Below, piece by piece: positions 16,308-23,374 of a stretch of 42,920 bases of DNA. A program made the position numbers and the translations under genes. Numbering within the stretch: position 1 is the first letter of the stretch; each line of letters begins with the position of its first letter. The notes beneath the pieces were generated by a model. It had not been told where the DNA came from. It saw nothing but the letters and a program-made list of their open reading frames with translations, and did not search any database. Where the stretch lies: NCBI GenBank assembly GCA_013112725.1, contig JABFFZ010000048.1, positions 1 to 42,920 on the forward strand. Reading direction: 5' to 3'. This DNA is from Chloroflexota bacterium (GTDB taxonomy: Bacteria > Chloroflexota > Anaerolineae > Promineifilales > Promineifilaceae).

Positions 16308-16351
16308 TTCATATTTGGATGAAAGTTACTTCATATTTGGATGAAAGTTAC
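16308..16351. repeat. 22-bp perfect tandem duplication over a stop codon
   Basis: Two identical 22-bp units (16308-16329, 16330-16351), each containing the palindrome CTTTCAT/ATGAAAG. The second unit includes the stop codon of the beta-helix gene at 16348, so this repeat sits exactly at a gene end. Confidence 0.9.
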
Positions 16352-18219
16352 TTTCGGATGAATGGCAAATGGATGCGGTACAGCATGGGCACAACCGTGA
16401 ACGGCAACGGGAGCGATTCCAGGCTGCGGTCGGGGTCGTAGACGGTGACGTTGAAGACGCCCACTTCATCTACGTCGCTGGCAGGGATAACGGCCGTGAC
16501 CATAAACTCGCTCACATAGGTCGTCGTCCGGCCTGTCCCCTCCCAACGTACCACCGTTGATGGCGAAAACCCCACACCATGCGCCGCCAGCGTGAAAGAT
16601 TGCACTGCATTCAGGCCAGACATGGAGGGGCTAATGCTGTTTAACAGCAGGCCGCCGCCGTACTCATACGCGCCGATGTCGCATGGGCCGTTGCGGGCAA
16701 AACCGCGCTGGTCGGTTGTGGGGCAATTCGTAGCCGCATTGATGGCCGGGCTACCCGCCAGCAGCGGGATAGTCTGCGTGGGGCCGCCATAATCGCCCAG
16801 ACCGCCGAGCAGGGGGTTCACGGCCATTTGCCCGGCAAAACATTCGTAATCATTCCCATTACCCGTTACCCGCTGCGGAAACTGGATGTTGTGACCGTTA
16901 TTGTTCAATTCTGTGGTGCAGTTTTGCTGGATTTGCCAGACGTTGCCGCCGGTGTTCTGGCTGATGATGCTGTTGCGCACTGTCGCCGGCCCGGCGATGG
17001 CGCCGCCTACAAAACCAGCGTGGTTATGCGCAAAGGTGCTGTTGATGATCGTGGTGTTGTCGCTGGTGCGAATGGCTCCGCCAAAACCACGATGCCAGTC
17101 ATCGCCGGGCAAGCTTTGCGTATGCACTGCTTCGTTGTAAGCAAAGGTGCTGTTGGTGATGGTCACGGGTGAATCAATCAACCACAACGCGCCCCCCTGC
17201 CCGGCCCGGTCGGTGGGCACGGCCGTCGCCGTGTTGTAGATGAAGGTGCTGTTGTTCACCGTCAGCGGCGCATTGCCGGTGCCGCTCTGGTGGTAGATAG
17301 CGCCGCCGTTACCGCCGGTGGTCAGATTATTGTTAAACGTACTCTGGTTGATGGTGGTACGGCCGTCTTGGGTGATGTAACTAAAAATAGCTCCGCCCAA
17401 CTGATTGGTGCTGTTGCCGGTAAAGGTGCTGCGTTCGATGAGCAGTTCACCGCTCAAATTTTTGGTGCCATCCATGTAGATGGCGCCGCCGCCGCCGCCA
17501 CCCGCCGTGTTGGTGGCTGTATTGTTATGGAAGGCGACGTTGACGGTGTGCAGGTCGCTGTGCAGCAGGTGAATGGCCCCGCCATTTTGGGAATGGTTGC
17601 CGCTGAAGATGCTGTCTGTCACCGTGGCCGCCGAACCGCCGGAGAGGTAGATGCCGCCGCCGCCGTTGCCGCCGCCGGGAATGGCGACGGCCGTTGCTGT
17701 ATTGTTTGTAAACGTGCTGCCGCTAATTGTCACGGCCACACCTGCGTCATGCGCGCCCCAGCCGTTGGTCGCCAGGCCACCGCCGTTGCGCCCGGTATTG
17801 TTGATGAGGGTGCTGTTTTCAATGATCAGCGTACTCAGCCGTTCGGCATATATGCCGCCGCCATCCTCGCTGCTATACCCATTGGCAATAGTCAGGTTGC
17901 GAATGGTCACAGTGGCCCCGTTTTGGATGTTGAAAATGCGGGTGCTGCCGCCGCCGCTCAGGGTAATGAGGCCTGCGCCGTCAATGGTGGTGTTGACCGT
18001 AATCGTTTGCTGGCCGGTCAGGGTCATGGTGTGTGCGCCGCCGCAGTTGAACGTCACCAACCCGCCGCCGTTGAGCGCCGCTGCCAGGGCGCTCTGGGTG
18101 CAACTGCCCGGCGACCCACTGCCCACCACGCCGGCCGCCTGTGCCGGTTTCGCCAGCAGCACTAGCAGCAAAAAAGGAAAAAAACGGAAAAGACAAACAG
18201 ACAAGTTCCTGGTTTTCAT
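16348..18219 (-). CDS. Secreted parallel beta-helix protein with IPT/TIG-like domain
   Basis: A 623-residue protein from the ATG at 18219, chosen because GAGGAAGG lies just upstream on the minus strand; a start 10 codons earlier lacks this. The signal peptide is about 1-28 (FFPFLLLVLLAKPAQA). The beta-helix body begins with an ALNGGGLVTFNCGG pattern and runs through repeated NSTF.NNTA.GGGGAIY turns. It ends in the choice-of-anchor-Q signature TTDQRGFARNGPCDIGAYEY near 510. An IPT/TIG-like domain follows (SISPSMSGLNAVQSFTL ... FNVTVYDPD), then the tail RIHLPFIRK. It is probably a surface or extracellular structural protein. It precedes the glycan cluster by 149 bases on the same strand and may share its transcript. 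Confidence 0.87.
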   Translation of the reverse strand: MKTRNLSVCLFRFFPFLLLVLLAKPAQAAGVVGSGSPGSCTQSALAAALNGGGLVTFNCGGAHTMTLTGQQTITVNTTIDGAGLITLSGGGSTRIFNIQNGATVTIRNLTIANGYSSEDGGGIYAERLSTLIIENSTLINNTGRNGGGLATNGWGAHDAGVAVTISGSTFTNNTATAVAIPGGGNGGGGIYLSGGSAATVTDSIFSGNHSQNGGAIHLLHSDLHTVNVAFHNNTATNTAGGGGGGAIYMDGTKNLSGELLIERSTFTGNSTNQLGGAIFSYITQDGRTTINQSTFNNNLTTGGNGGAIYHQSGTGNAPLTVNNSTFIYNTATAVPTDRAGQGGALWLIDSPVTITNSTFAYNEAVHTQSLPGDDWHRGFGGAIRTSDNTTIINSTFAHNHAGFVGGAIAGPATVRNSIISQNTGGNVWQIQQNCTTELNNNGHNIQFPQRVTGNGNDYECFAGQMAVNPLLGGLGDYGGPTQTIPLLAGSPAINAATNCPTTDQRGFARNGPCDIGAYEYGGGLLLNSISPSMSGLNAVQSFTLAAHGVGFSPSTVVRWEGTGRTTTYVSEFMVTAVIPASDVDEVGVFNVTVYDPDRSLESLPLPFTVVPMLYRIHLPFIRK

Positions 18220-18250
18220 AGCCTTCCTCACGCTATTGTTACCCGCCACC

Positions 18251-18280
18251 GATTGCGGATTACGGATTACAGATTACGGA
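18251..18280. repeat. GGATTAC-unit tandem repeat
   Basis: GATTGCG-GATTACG-GATTACA-GATTACG, a direct 7-bp tandem array in the leader of the beta-helix gene. Same unit family as 20305-20373 and 40581-40638. Confidence 0.85.
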
Positions 18281-18353
18281 ACATTGTGCGGGAGGCTACG
18301 GCCGTGATAAACCGGACTTTGGTACTGGCAAACAAAAAGTCCCTGCAGGATTT

Positions 18354-18413
18354 GAGGCGTGACGTGTGACGAGTGATTTTCTCACGCATCACGCGTCGCG
18401 CCTCACGTATCAG
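18354..18413. repeat. AGGCGTGA palindrome at the 3' end of arsM
   Basis: AGGCGTGACGTGTGACGAG faces CTCACGCATCACGCGTCGCG and CCTCACG, forming an imperfect hairpin of 7-mer-like units. It ends at the arsM stop codon (18410) and could serve as its terminator on the minus strand. Confidence 0.6.
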
Positions 18414-19201
18414 GCTTTCACGGCCGTAATACGGGCGCTAAAAATCCGGGCCGCCCCCTCAGCACGGGGCATAGCTGCCAGTTCCACGTCTGGGTTCGCC
18501 TTGTCACGGATGGAAATTTCGGTGAAGCCGGCGGCCTGCATCCAGGCCACATAGTCGGCCACATCTTCCGCGCCGGTAATGCAGCCGGCCCAACGAGACA
18601 TGTCCGCCCGCTCTTCTGGCGTAAAACTGCCCTGCGTCACCATGTCCGAGACGGCCACTTTGCCGCCTGGTTTGAGTACCCGGAATGCTTCCTGAAAGAC
18701 AGCCGCCTTATCTGGGCTGAGATTGATCACACAGTTAGAGAGGATGACATCTACACTATCTGAGGCCACCGGCAGTTTTTCAATGTGCCCATAGCGGAAC
18801 TCCACATTGCCTGCCCCCATTTTCTCTTTGTTGCGATTGGCTTTTTCCAGCATCGCTTCGGTCATGTCTACGCCAATGACGTGGCCTGTTGGCCCTACCC
18901 GCTGCGCCGCCAGGAAACAATCAATGCCGCCGCCGGAGCCTAAATCCAGCACCGTTTGCCCCGGCTGCAAGGCAGCAATGGTGATGGGGTCGCCACAGCC
19001 TAAGGACATGCCGGTCACATCGGTGGGCAGCTCACTCACGTCTACGTCATATAATTCCGCACCGCAGTAGCCATCACCGACAGCATCGCCGCAACAGCTG
19101 GCCGGTTCCGCCGGCAGCAGTTCCACTTTGAATTCACTGGCGAGACGGCCGTAGCGCGCCTTCACTTCTTCATGTATCTGTTCGGGTGTTAACGTTGTCA
19201 T
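18410..19201 (-). CDS. arsM: Arsenite S-adenosylmethionine methyltransferase ArsM
   Basis: A 263-residue class I methyltransferase. Motif I VLDLGSGGGIDCFLAA is followed by GVDMTEAMLEKA. ArsM-type cysteines are present: a Cys pair and another near the N-terminus (PASCCGDAVGDGYCG), LSNCVINLSPDK (about 158) and WAGCITGAEDV (about 206). ArsM methylates As(III) to mono-, di- and trimethylated forms, some volatile. The start at 19201 is preferred because GGAGG lies six bases upstream; the ATG at 19213 would put that site inside the gene. The arsR gene lies 83 bases upstream on the same strand with its own terminator between, so arsM probably has its own promoter with the sequence at 19233-19241. 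Confidence 0.92.
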   Translation of the reverse strand: MTTLTPEQIHEEVKARYGRLASEFKVELLPAEPASCCGDAVGDGYCGAELYDVDVSELPTDVTGMSLGCGDPITIAALQPGQTVLDLGSGGGIDCFLAAQRVGPTGHVIGVDMTEAMLEKANRNKEKMGAGNVEFRYGHIEKLPVASDSVDVILSNCVINLSPDKAAVFQEAFRVLKPGGKVAVSDMVTQGSFTPEERADMSRWAGCITGAEDVADYVAWMQAAGFTEISIRDKANPDVELAAMPRAEGAARIFSARITAVKA

Positions 19202-19232
19202 CAAAACCTCCATATTTAGTTATTTATATATG

Positions 19233-19241
19233 TCTATATGT
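19233..19241. promoter_or_regulatory. Candidate ArsR operator upstream of arsM
   Basis: TCTATATGT within an AT-rich stretch, identical to 19596-19604 upstream of arsR. The surrounding ATATATG/CATATA bases give partial dyad symmetry, as expected for an ArsR dimer site. Inferred. Confidence 0.5.
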
Positions 19242-19243
19242 TT

Positions 19244-19290
19244 GATAAAAAAAGAGAGTAAACAGCGCCGCCGGCAGGCCGTGTTTACTC
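19244..19290 (-). terminator. Terminator of arsR
   Basis: On the minus strand GAGTAAACA pairs with TGTTTACTC around a GC-rich inner hairpin, followed by TCTTTTTTTATC. The arsR stop codon TAA is in the left arm. This separates arsR from arsM transcription. Confidence 0.75.
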
Positions 19291-19575
19291 GCCTATTTCC
19301 ACATGCACCTCAGGCGCAAACACCTGCATCAGATTGCTACAACACAAAGCTACCGCGCCCTGATTTAAGGAGTAATAAACCTGCTTCCCCTCCCGGCGCG
19401 TATGCACCAACCCGGCATCCCGCAAGATGCTCAGGTGATGGGACACCGTCGGCTGCGAAAGATTGCCCAACTGCTCAACCACATCGTTCACACACAGCCA
19501 TTGGCAGCACAGCAGCCGCATAATAGTTTGCCGGGTCTCATCGGCAATTGCTTTGCCAAATATCACCGAATTCAT
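19285..19575 (-). CDS. arsR: ArsR/SmtB family metalloregulator
   Basis: A 96-residue winged-helix repressor. The recognition helix region is LSQPTVSHHLSILRDAGLV (about 39-57), and the wing is REGKQVYYSL. The LLCCQWLCVNDVV segment at about 21-33 supplies vicinal cysteines at the position of the ELCVCDL arsenic-binding loop, and CC occurs again near the C-terminus (ALCCSNL). As(III) binding would release the repressor from DNA. The neighbour arsM and the identical nine-base sequence upstream of both genes support arsenic control. The protein ends exactly at its terminator hairpin. Confidence 0.93.
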   Translation of the reverse strand: MNSVIFGKAIADETRQTIMRLLCCQWLCVNDVVEQLGNLSQPTVSHHLSILRDAGLVHTRREGKQVYYSLNQGAVALCCSNLMQVFAPEVHVEIGE

Positions 19576-19595
19576 ACTTTACATATCGAAAATTA

Positions 19596-19604
19596 TCTAT
19601 ATGT
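19596..19604. promoter_or_regulatory. Candidate ArsR operator upstream of arsR
   Basis: TCTATATGT, identical to 19233-19241. It lies within CATAT-N14-ATATG, an inverted pair 20-45 bases before the arsR ATG, consistent with autorepression. Inferred. Confidence 0.5.
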
Positions 19605-19705
19605 CGGGACATTATACTGACGCTTTAGCTTCTGTCAAGGGTCTGTTTGCCGGTGGTCCTGAACGAAGTTGAACAAGTCACGGCCGTTGCGGTATCATCC
19701 CACCC

Positions 19706-20257
19706 ATGACAAATCAACTCCATCCTGACCTGACCCGTATTCTCGTCTCTGAAGTCACCATTCAGCAGCACGTTTTCGATCTGGCGCAGAAAATTTCAGC
19801 CGATTATGCCCATGTGAAACGTCTGTATGTAGTGGGCGTCCTTAAAGGCGCGTTTATCTTCCTGGCCGACCTGTGCCGCCAGCTCACCATTCCGCACGTG
19901 GTAGATTTTATGGCCCTGTCTAGCTATGGCAAGGCAGGCGCGGTTTCCGGCGCCGTGCGGCTGGTGATGGATTTGCGCGAACCCATCGAAGGTGAACATG
20001 TGCTGATTGTGGAAGATATTGTGGACAAAGGTCTCACGCTGCACTATCTGGTGGAAGCACTGCAAGGACGGCAGCCAGCCTCGTTAAAAACATGCGCCCT
20101 GGTACGCAAAAAGCGCCATCATGAGGCCATTTCTGTAGATTATCTTGGTTTTGAAATCCCCGATGTCTGGGTGGTGGGATATGGCCTGGACTACGCCGAA
20201 CGCTTCCGCACCCTGCCCTATATTGCTGAATTGAATCCCTCGGTTTATAAAGCGTAA
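19706..20257 (+). CDS. hpt: Hypoxanthine phosphoribosyltransferase
   Basis: A 183-residue type I phosphoribosyltransferase that would convert hypoxanthine or guanine plus PRPP to IMP or GMP for purine salvage in the cytosol. GVLKGAFIFLADL is at 44-56, the flexible loop SSYG at 72-75, the PRPP-binding VEDIVDKGLTL at 102-112, and the purine-binding DVWVVGYGLDYAERFRTLPY near 150-170. Lys at position 108 replaces the usual Thr of the DTG triplet; the two acidic residues are kept. It stands alone, with ACGGCCGT and a short gap after arsR upstream and a GT-C gene 35 bases downstream. Confidence 0.93.
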   Translation: MTNQLHPDLTRILVSEVTIQQHVFDLAQKISADYAHVKRLYVVGVLKGAFIFLADLCRQLTIPHVVDFMALSSYGKAGAVSGAVRLVMDLREPIEGEHVLIVEDIVDKGLTLHYLVEALQGRQPASLKTCALVRKKRHHEAISVDYLGFEIPDVWVVGYGLDYAERFRTLPYIAELNPSVYKA

Positions 20258-20292
20258 TCCGTATTCCGTGAACCGTTATCCGGGAGCCGAAG

Positions 20293-22593
20293 ATGAATGA
20301 GCAATCACCGATTACCGATTACGGATTACCGATTACCGATAACCAATTACCGACTACCAGCTACCGATTACCCCTCTCCCTGATCCTCGCCGCCTATCTG
20401 CTCATCACCCTGGTTTACGGCGTGGTCAACCCCCTGTTTGAAGCGCCGGATGAACATTGGCACTATTTCACGGTGCAGTATGTGAAGGATAACCGGGCGC
20501 TGCCCTTTGTGGACGAGCCAGTTGACCCCTGGCTGGCGCAGGAAGCAGCCCAGCCACCCTTGTATTATCTGCTGGGTACGGCCGTCATTCTGCCCATCTC
20601 TACTACCAACGCCCGCGACCAGGTGTGGCTGAACCCCTTTTTTTATGCCGGGGATGCTGCCCGGCTGTCCAATGTGAACCAGGTCATTCATACACCCCAG
20701 GAGGCGTGGCCCTGGCAGGGGGTGGCGCTGGCCGCCCATTTGCTGCGGGTGATGTCGGCATTGATGGGGCTGGGTACGCTGCTGTGTATGTATGGCTGCG
20801 GCCGTTTGCTGTGGCGCGATGATGTGCGCCCGGCGCTGCTGGCAACGGCCGTGACCGCCTTCCTGCCCCAATTCAACTTTGTCCACGCCAGCATCAGTAA
20901 TGACCCGCTCATTATTTTGCTGGCCTCGGCGGCATTGTGGCAGTTGCTCTGGCTCTGGTTTCACCCGGTCACGTGGCCGCGCTTGCTGCTGTTGGGCATT
21001 ACCTGTGGGCTGGCGGCGCTGACCAAAAATGCCGGGCTGCTGCTGCTGGCCTATGCCGTTGGTTTTCTCTTTCTACGGGCGGTGAAAACATCCGATTTCG
21101 GCGACGCAACATCGCTGAAAAAATCGGATGTCTGGACGTGGGGGCGGCAAACGGCCGTATTTGTCGTCCTGCCCGCCATCCTCATCGCCGGCTGGCTGTG
21201 GCGGCGCAACCAGCAGTTGTATGGCGACTTCACCGCCACCGAACCGTTCATCCGCCTGGCCGAAGGCGACCGGGGCTACACCCTGTGGCAGGTATTTGGC
21301 GAAACGGGCGGCCTGGTGCGCTCGCTGTTTGCCGTCTTTGGCTGGTTTAACTTACTGGCTCCGGCCTGGGTGTATGCAGTGTGGGCGGGCATGGTGGGCA
21401 CGGCCGTTTTGGGCATATTGGTTGGGCGGCGCGGTAGGCAAAGCCAAAGAGATTGGAGATTAGGGGTTAGAGATTGGGTGAATCTGCAATCTCCCATCTC
21501 CAATCTCTCCACTCCCTGGTTCCCCGGCTTCCTGCTCTTCCTCTGGCTGGCGCTGGTCTACACGGGATTAGTCGTTTTTATGCTGCGCACACCGGCAGCG
21601 CAGGGGCGGCTGCTTTTCCCGGCCATTGTGCCCCTGGCGCTGGCACTGGCTTTTGGCCTGACGCGCTGGCGCTGGCGGGGCGTGGATGGGCTGGCAGTTT
21701 GCCTGGCCTTGCTGACGACGCTGTACTGTGCCTTTTTTGTCATTCGCCCCGCTTATGCGCTGCCACCATTGCTTGCCCAATTACCGGCAACGGCCGTGCC
21801 CCTGGATTTAGACATGGGCGATGGGTTGAGACTGGTGGGTGTGGCAATGGAAACGGACACGGCCGTGCCCGGCGACCCTGTCTGGTTTACCCTCTACTGG
21901 CGCGCCAACGCGGTTCCGGCCGAGCCGCCAGAACTGGTGGCGGAACTGTTTGGGCGTGACCTGGCGCTGCTGGGTAACTATCACAGCTATCACGGGCAGG
22001 GCAAATACCCGGCCAATTTGTGGTCGCCAGGTGCGCTAATCGCCGACCGCATCGGGATTCGCCTGGACGAAACGGCCGTGACCCCCGTGTTAGCCCGTCT
22101 CTTTGTGCGATTGGCGGAGGGGACGGCGGGTACGGCCGTTGCCGAAGCGAAAGTAGTCTCGGCTGATTGGCCGGAAAGCGGCGAGCCGCTGGCGCAGGTG
22201 GGGGACGGGGTGGTGGTAACGGCCGTGGCCCTCAACCAGCAAACAGCGCGTCCCGGTGACACCGTGCAAATTGACATAACCTGGGAAGTCATCACACCGC
22301 CGATCACAAATTTAACCACCCTGGTACACCTGGCTGAACCCGGCCAACCGCCACTGGCAACGGGCGACAATCAACCTGTTGCCGGGCAGTACCCTACCCG
22401 CGCCTGGGCGGCGGGTGAGGTGATTGCCGATCAGTACACTTTGGCGATACCGGCGGGATTGGCGCACGGCCGTTACCCGGTCTGGATGGGCATGTATGAC
22501 GCCACCACCGGGCAGCGCCAGCCGCTCTTTGTGGGTGGCGAGCGGCAGCCGTATGATGTTTACCTGGTGGGATGGGTGGAAGTTATTGAGTAA
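20293..22593 (+). CDS. GT-C membrane glycosyltransferase (DUF2142/GT39-like) with two C-terminal beta modules
   Basis: A 766-residue polytopic protein. The first periplasmic loop carries FEAPDEHWHYFTVQYV and QPPLYYLL, the acidic and aromatic signature shared with the gene at 33009. About ten helices follow to residue 500. Two tandem beta-sandwich modules make up the C-terminus, each with a DGxxxxxVA...T.PGD.v...W pattern (from about 515 and 640). The start is set by GGGAG before the ATG at 20293. Residues 5-27 (PITDYGLPITDNQLPTT) are encoded by an ACCGATT tandem repeat. A second stretch near 386-406 (QRDWRLGVRDW, LQSPISNL) is encoded by an AGATTGG palindrome. Both look inserted in frame into loops. 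The lipid-linked sugar donor is unknown. Confidence 0.85.
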   Translation: MNEQSPITDYGLPITDNQLPTTSYRLPLSLILAAYLLITLVYGVVNPLFEAPDEHWHYFTVQYVKDNRALPFVDEPVDPWLAQEAAQPPLYYLLGTAVILPISTTNARDQVWLNPFFYAGDAARLSNVNQVIHTPQEAWPWQGVALAAHLLRVMSALMGLGTLLCMYGCGRLLWRDDVRPALLATAVTAFLPQFNFVHASISNDPLIILLASAALWQLLWLWFHPVTWPRLLLLGITCGLAALTKNAGLLLLAYAVGFLFLRAVKTSDFGDATSLKKSDVWTWGRQTAVFVVLPAILIAGWLWRRNQQLYGDFTATEPFIRLAEGDRGYTLWQVFGETGGLVRSLFAVFGWFNLLAPAWVYAVWAGMVGTAVLGILVGRRGRQSQRDWRLGVRDWVNLQSPISNLSTPWFPGFLLFLWLALVYTGLVVFMLRTPAAQGRLLFPAIVPLALALAFGLTRWRWRGVDGLAVCLALLTTLYCAFFVIRPAYALPPLLAQLPATAVPLDLDMGDGLRLVGVAMETDTAVPGDPVWFTLYWRANAVPAEPPELVAELFGRDLALLGNYHSYHGQGKYPANLWSPGALIADRIGIRLDETAVTPVLARLFVRLAEGTAGTAVAEAKVVSADWPESGEPLAQVGDGVVVTAVALNQQTARPGDTVQIDITWEVITPPITNLTTLVHLAEPGQPPLATGDNQPVAGQYPTRAWAAGEVIADQYTLAIPAGLAHGRYPVWMGMYDATTGQRQPLFVGGERQPYDVYLVGWVEVIE
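20305..20373. repeat. ACCGATT tandem 7-mer array inside a coding region
   Basis: About nine 7-bp units (ACCGATT, ACGGATT, ACCGATA, ACCAATT, ACCGACT, ACCAGCT) directly after the start codon. Because 7 is not a multiple of 3, the array is translated as a 7-residue repeat of the type PITDYGL. Confidence 0.9.
21448..21508. repeat. AGATTGG palindrome inside a coding region
   Basis: Perfect 13-bp arms AGAGATTGGAGAT (21448-21460) and ATCTCCAATCTCT (21496-21508), translated in frame in a loop between membrane helices of the GT-C protein. Confidence 0.92.
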
Positions 22594-22610
22594 TTGGGTA
22601 ATTGGGGGAT
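22589..22610. repeat. TAATTGGG repeat supplying a stop codon
   Basis: GAGTAATTGGGTAATTGGGG spans the end of the GT-C gene; the TAA stop belongs to the first TAATTGGG unit. Confidence 0.75.
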
Positions 22611-22740
22611 GCGTTTTGTATAATCGGTCGGTCGAAGCGGCGTTTGCATCCTCAGAACTTGTCTTGATCTTCCTGAAGGATGCGAGCGCGCGGGAACAAC
22701 TCTTCTTAACTGGACATTGGCGTTTTTTATATCACCAGAG

Positions 22741-22803
22741 AGAGTTGTCAAATTTCACACACTGTTTTCTTGTTCACCACTTGTGAGAAAATTTGACAAC
22801 TCT
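22741..22803. repeat. 15-bp perfect inverted repeat, 33-base loop
   Basis: The arms AGAGTTGTCAAATTT (22741-22755) and AAATTTGACAACTCT (22789-22803). They lie in the gene-poor stretch 22594-23004. No transposase is adjacent. The core TTGTCAA recurs in the next inverted repeat at 22857-22920. Confidence 0.85.
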
Positions 22804-22856
22804 AGAATTCGCCAGACCCCAGTTCTTAACTTTTACATGTTAACGGGTAAGCGTTC

Positions 22857-22920
22857 AGACTTGACAAGTTTATTACCAGAGGCAGTTGCCGCTATTCAGG
22901 CGCAAAAACTTGTCAAGTCT
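22857..22920. repeat. 15-bp perfect inverted repeat, 34-base loop
   Basis: The arms AGACTTGACAAGTTT (22857-22871) and AAACTTGTCAAGTCT (22906-22920). Loop length and the CTTGACAAG core resemble the neighbour at 22741-22803. An open frame crosses it but is judged non-coding; otherwise nothing is recognised in 22594-23004. Confidence 0.85.
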
Positions 22921-23004
22921 CCAGAGGAACTGAACGGTTACGTTAACGGTGTACGCAACTTCAATCTACGAAATATCTCAATATTATTATCATTGGAGGT
23001 GGAA

Positions 23005-23328
23005 ATGATGTCCTATGTGAAAAAGATTGCGGACCATGAAGGAGTGAACCAGGCGAAGTTTTACAAAACGACGCTGTTTCGCAGCGACGCTTTGCTGGTG
23101 GGGCTGAATTGCCTGGAACCGGGACAGGTGCAGAGTGCCCACACCCATGATGACCAGGATAAGTTTTATTATGTGGCGGCGGGACACGGCCGTTTCCAAC
23201 TGGGCGACTCCCACATAGAAGCTGCTGCCGGGGAACTGGTCTGGTGCCCGGCGGGATTGCTGCATGGGGTGGTAAATGTGGGTGACGGCCGTCTGACACT
23301 GCTGGTGGGTATAGCGCCTGCGCCATAA
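23005..23328 (+). CDS. Cupin domain protein
   Basis: A 107-residue single-domain cupin. Motif 1 is SAHTHDDQDKFYYVAAGHGRF (metal ligands His-x-His...; about 46-66) and motif 2 is ELVWCPAGLLHGVVNVGDG (about 77-95, with the usual PxGxxH as PAGLLH). The metal and substrate are unknown; small cupins can be isomerases, dioxygenases or sugar-binding proteins. The start at 23005 (or 23008) is set by GGAGG at 22995-22999. The open frame extends to 22717, but that part crosses two inverted repeats and has no recognisable domain. A hairpin overlaps its stop codon. Confidence 0.85.
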   Translation: MMSYVKKIADHEGVNQAKFYKTTLFRSDALLVGLNCLEPGQVQSAHTHDDQDKFYYVAAGHGRFQLGDSHIEAAAGELVWCPAGLLHGVVNVGDGRLTLLVGIAPAP

Positions 23329-23363
23329 TCGTAGAGACGTTGCATGGTAACATCTCTACGATT
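23327..23363. terminator. Hairpin after the cupin gene
   Basis: 11-bp arms AATCGTAGAGA (23327-23337) and TCTCTACGATT (23353-23363). There is only a weak T tract after it, so it may be a dispersed GTAGAGACGTTGCATG-type repeat rather than a terminator. Confidence 0.5.
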
Positions 23364-23374
23364 TCAGACTTCTT

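Noticed and set aside
17290..18165. Plus-strand open frame opposite the second beta-helix gene
   Set aside because: Alanine/valine-rich antisense shadow of a Gly-rich gene.
22741..22920. Insertion sequence
   Set aside because: Inverted repeats are present but no transposase, no target duplication and no sufficient internal length.
22717..23004. N-terminal extension of the cupin protein
   Set aside because: It crosses two inverted repeats, has no recognisable domain, and a GGAGG-led ATG lies at the cupin domain start.
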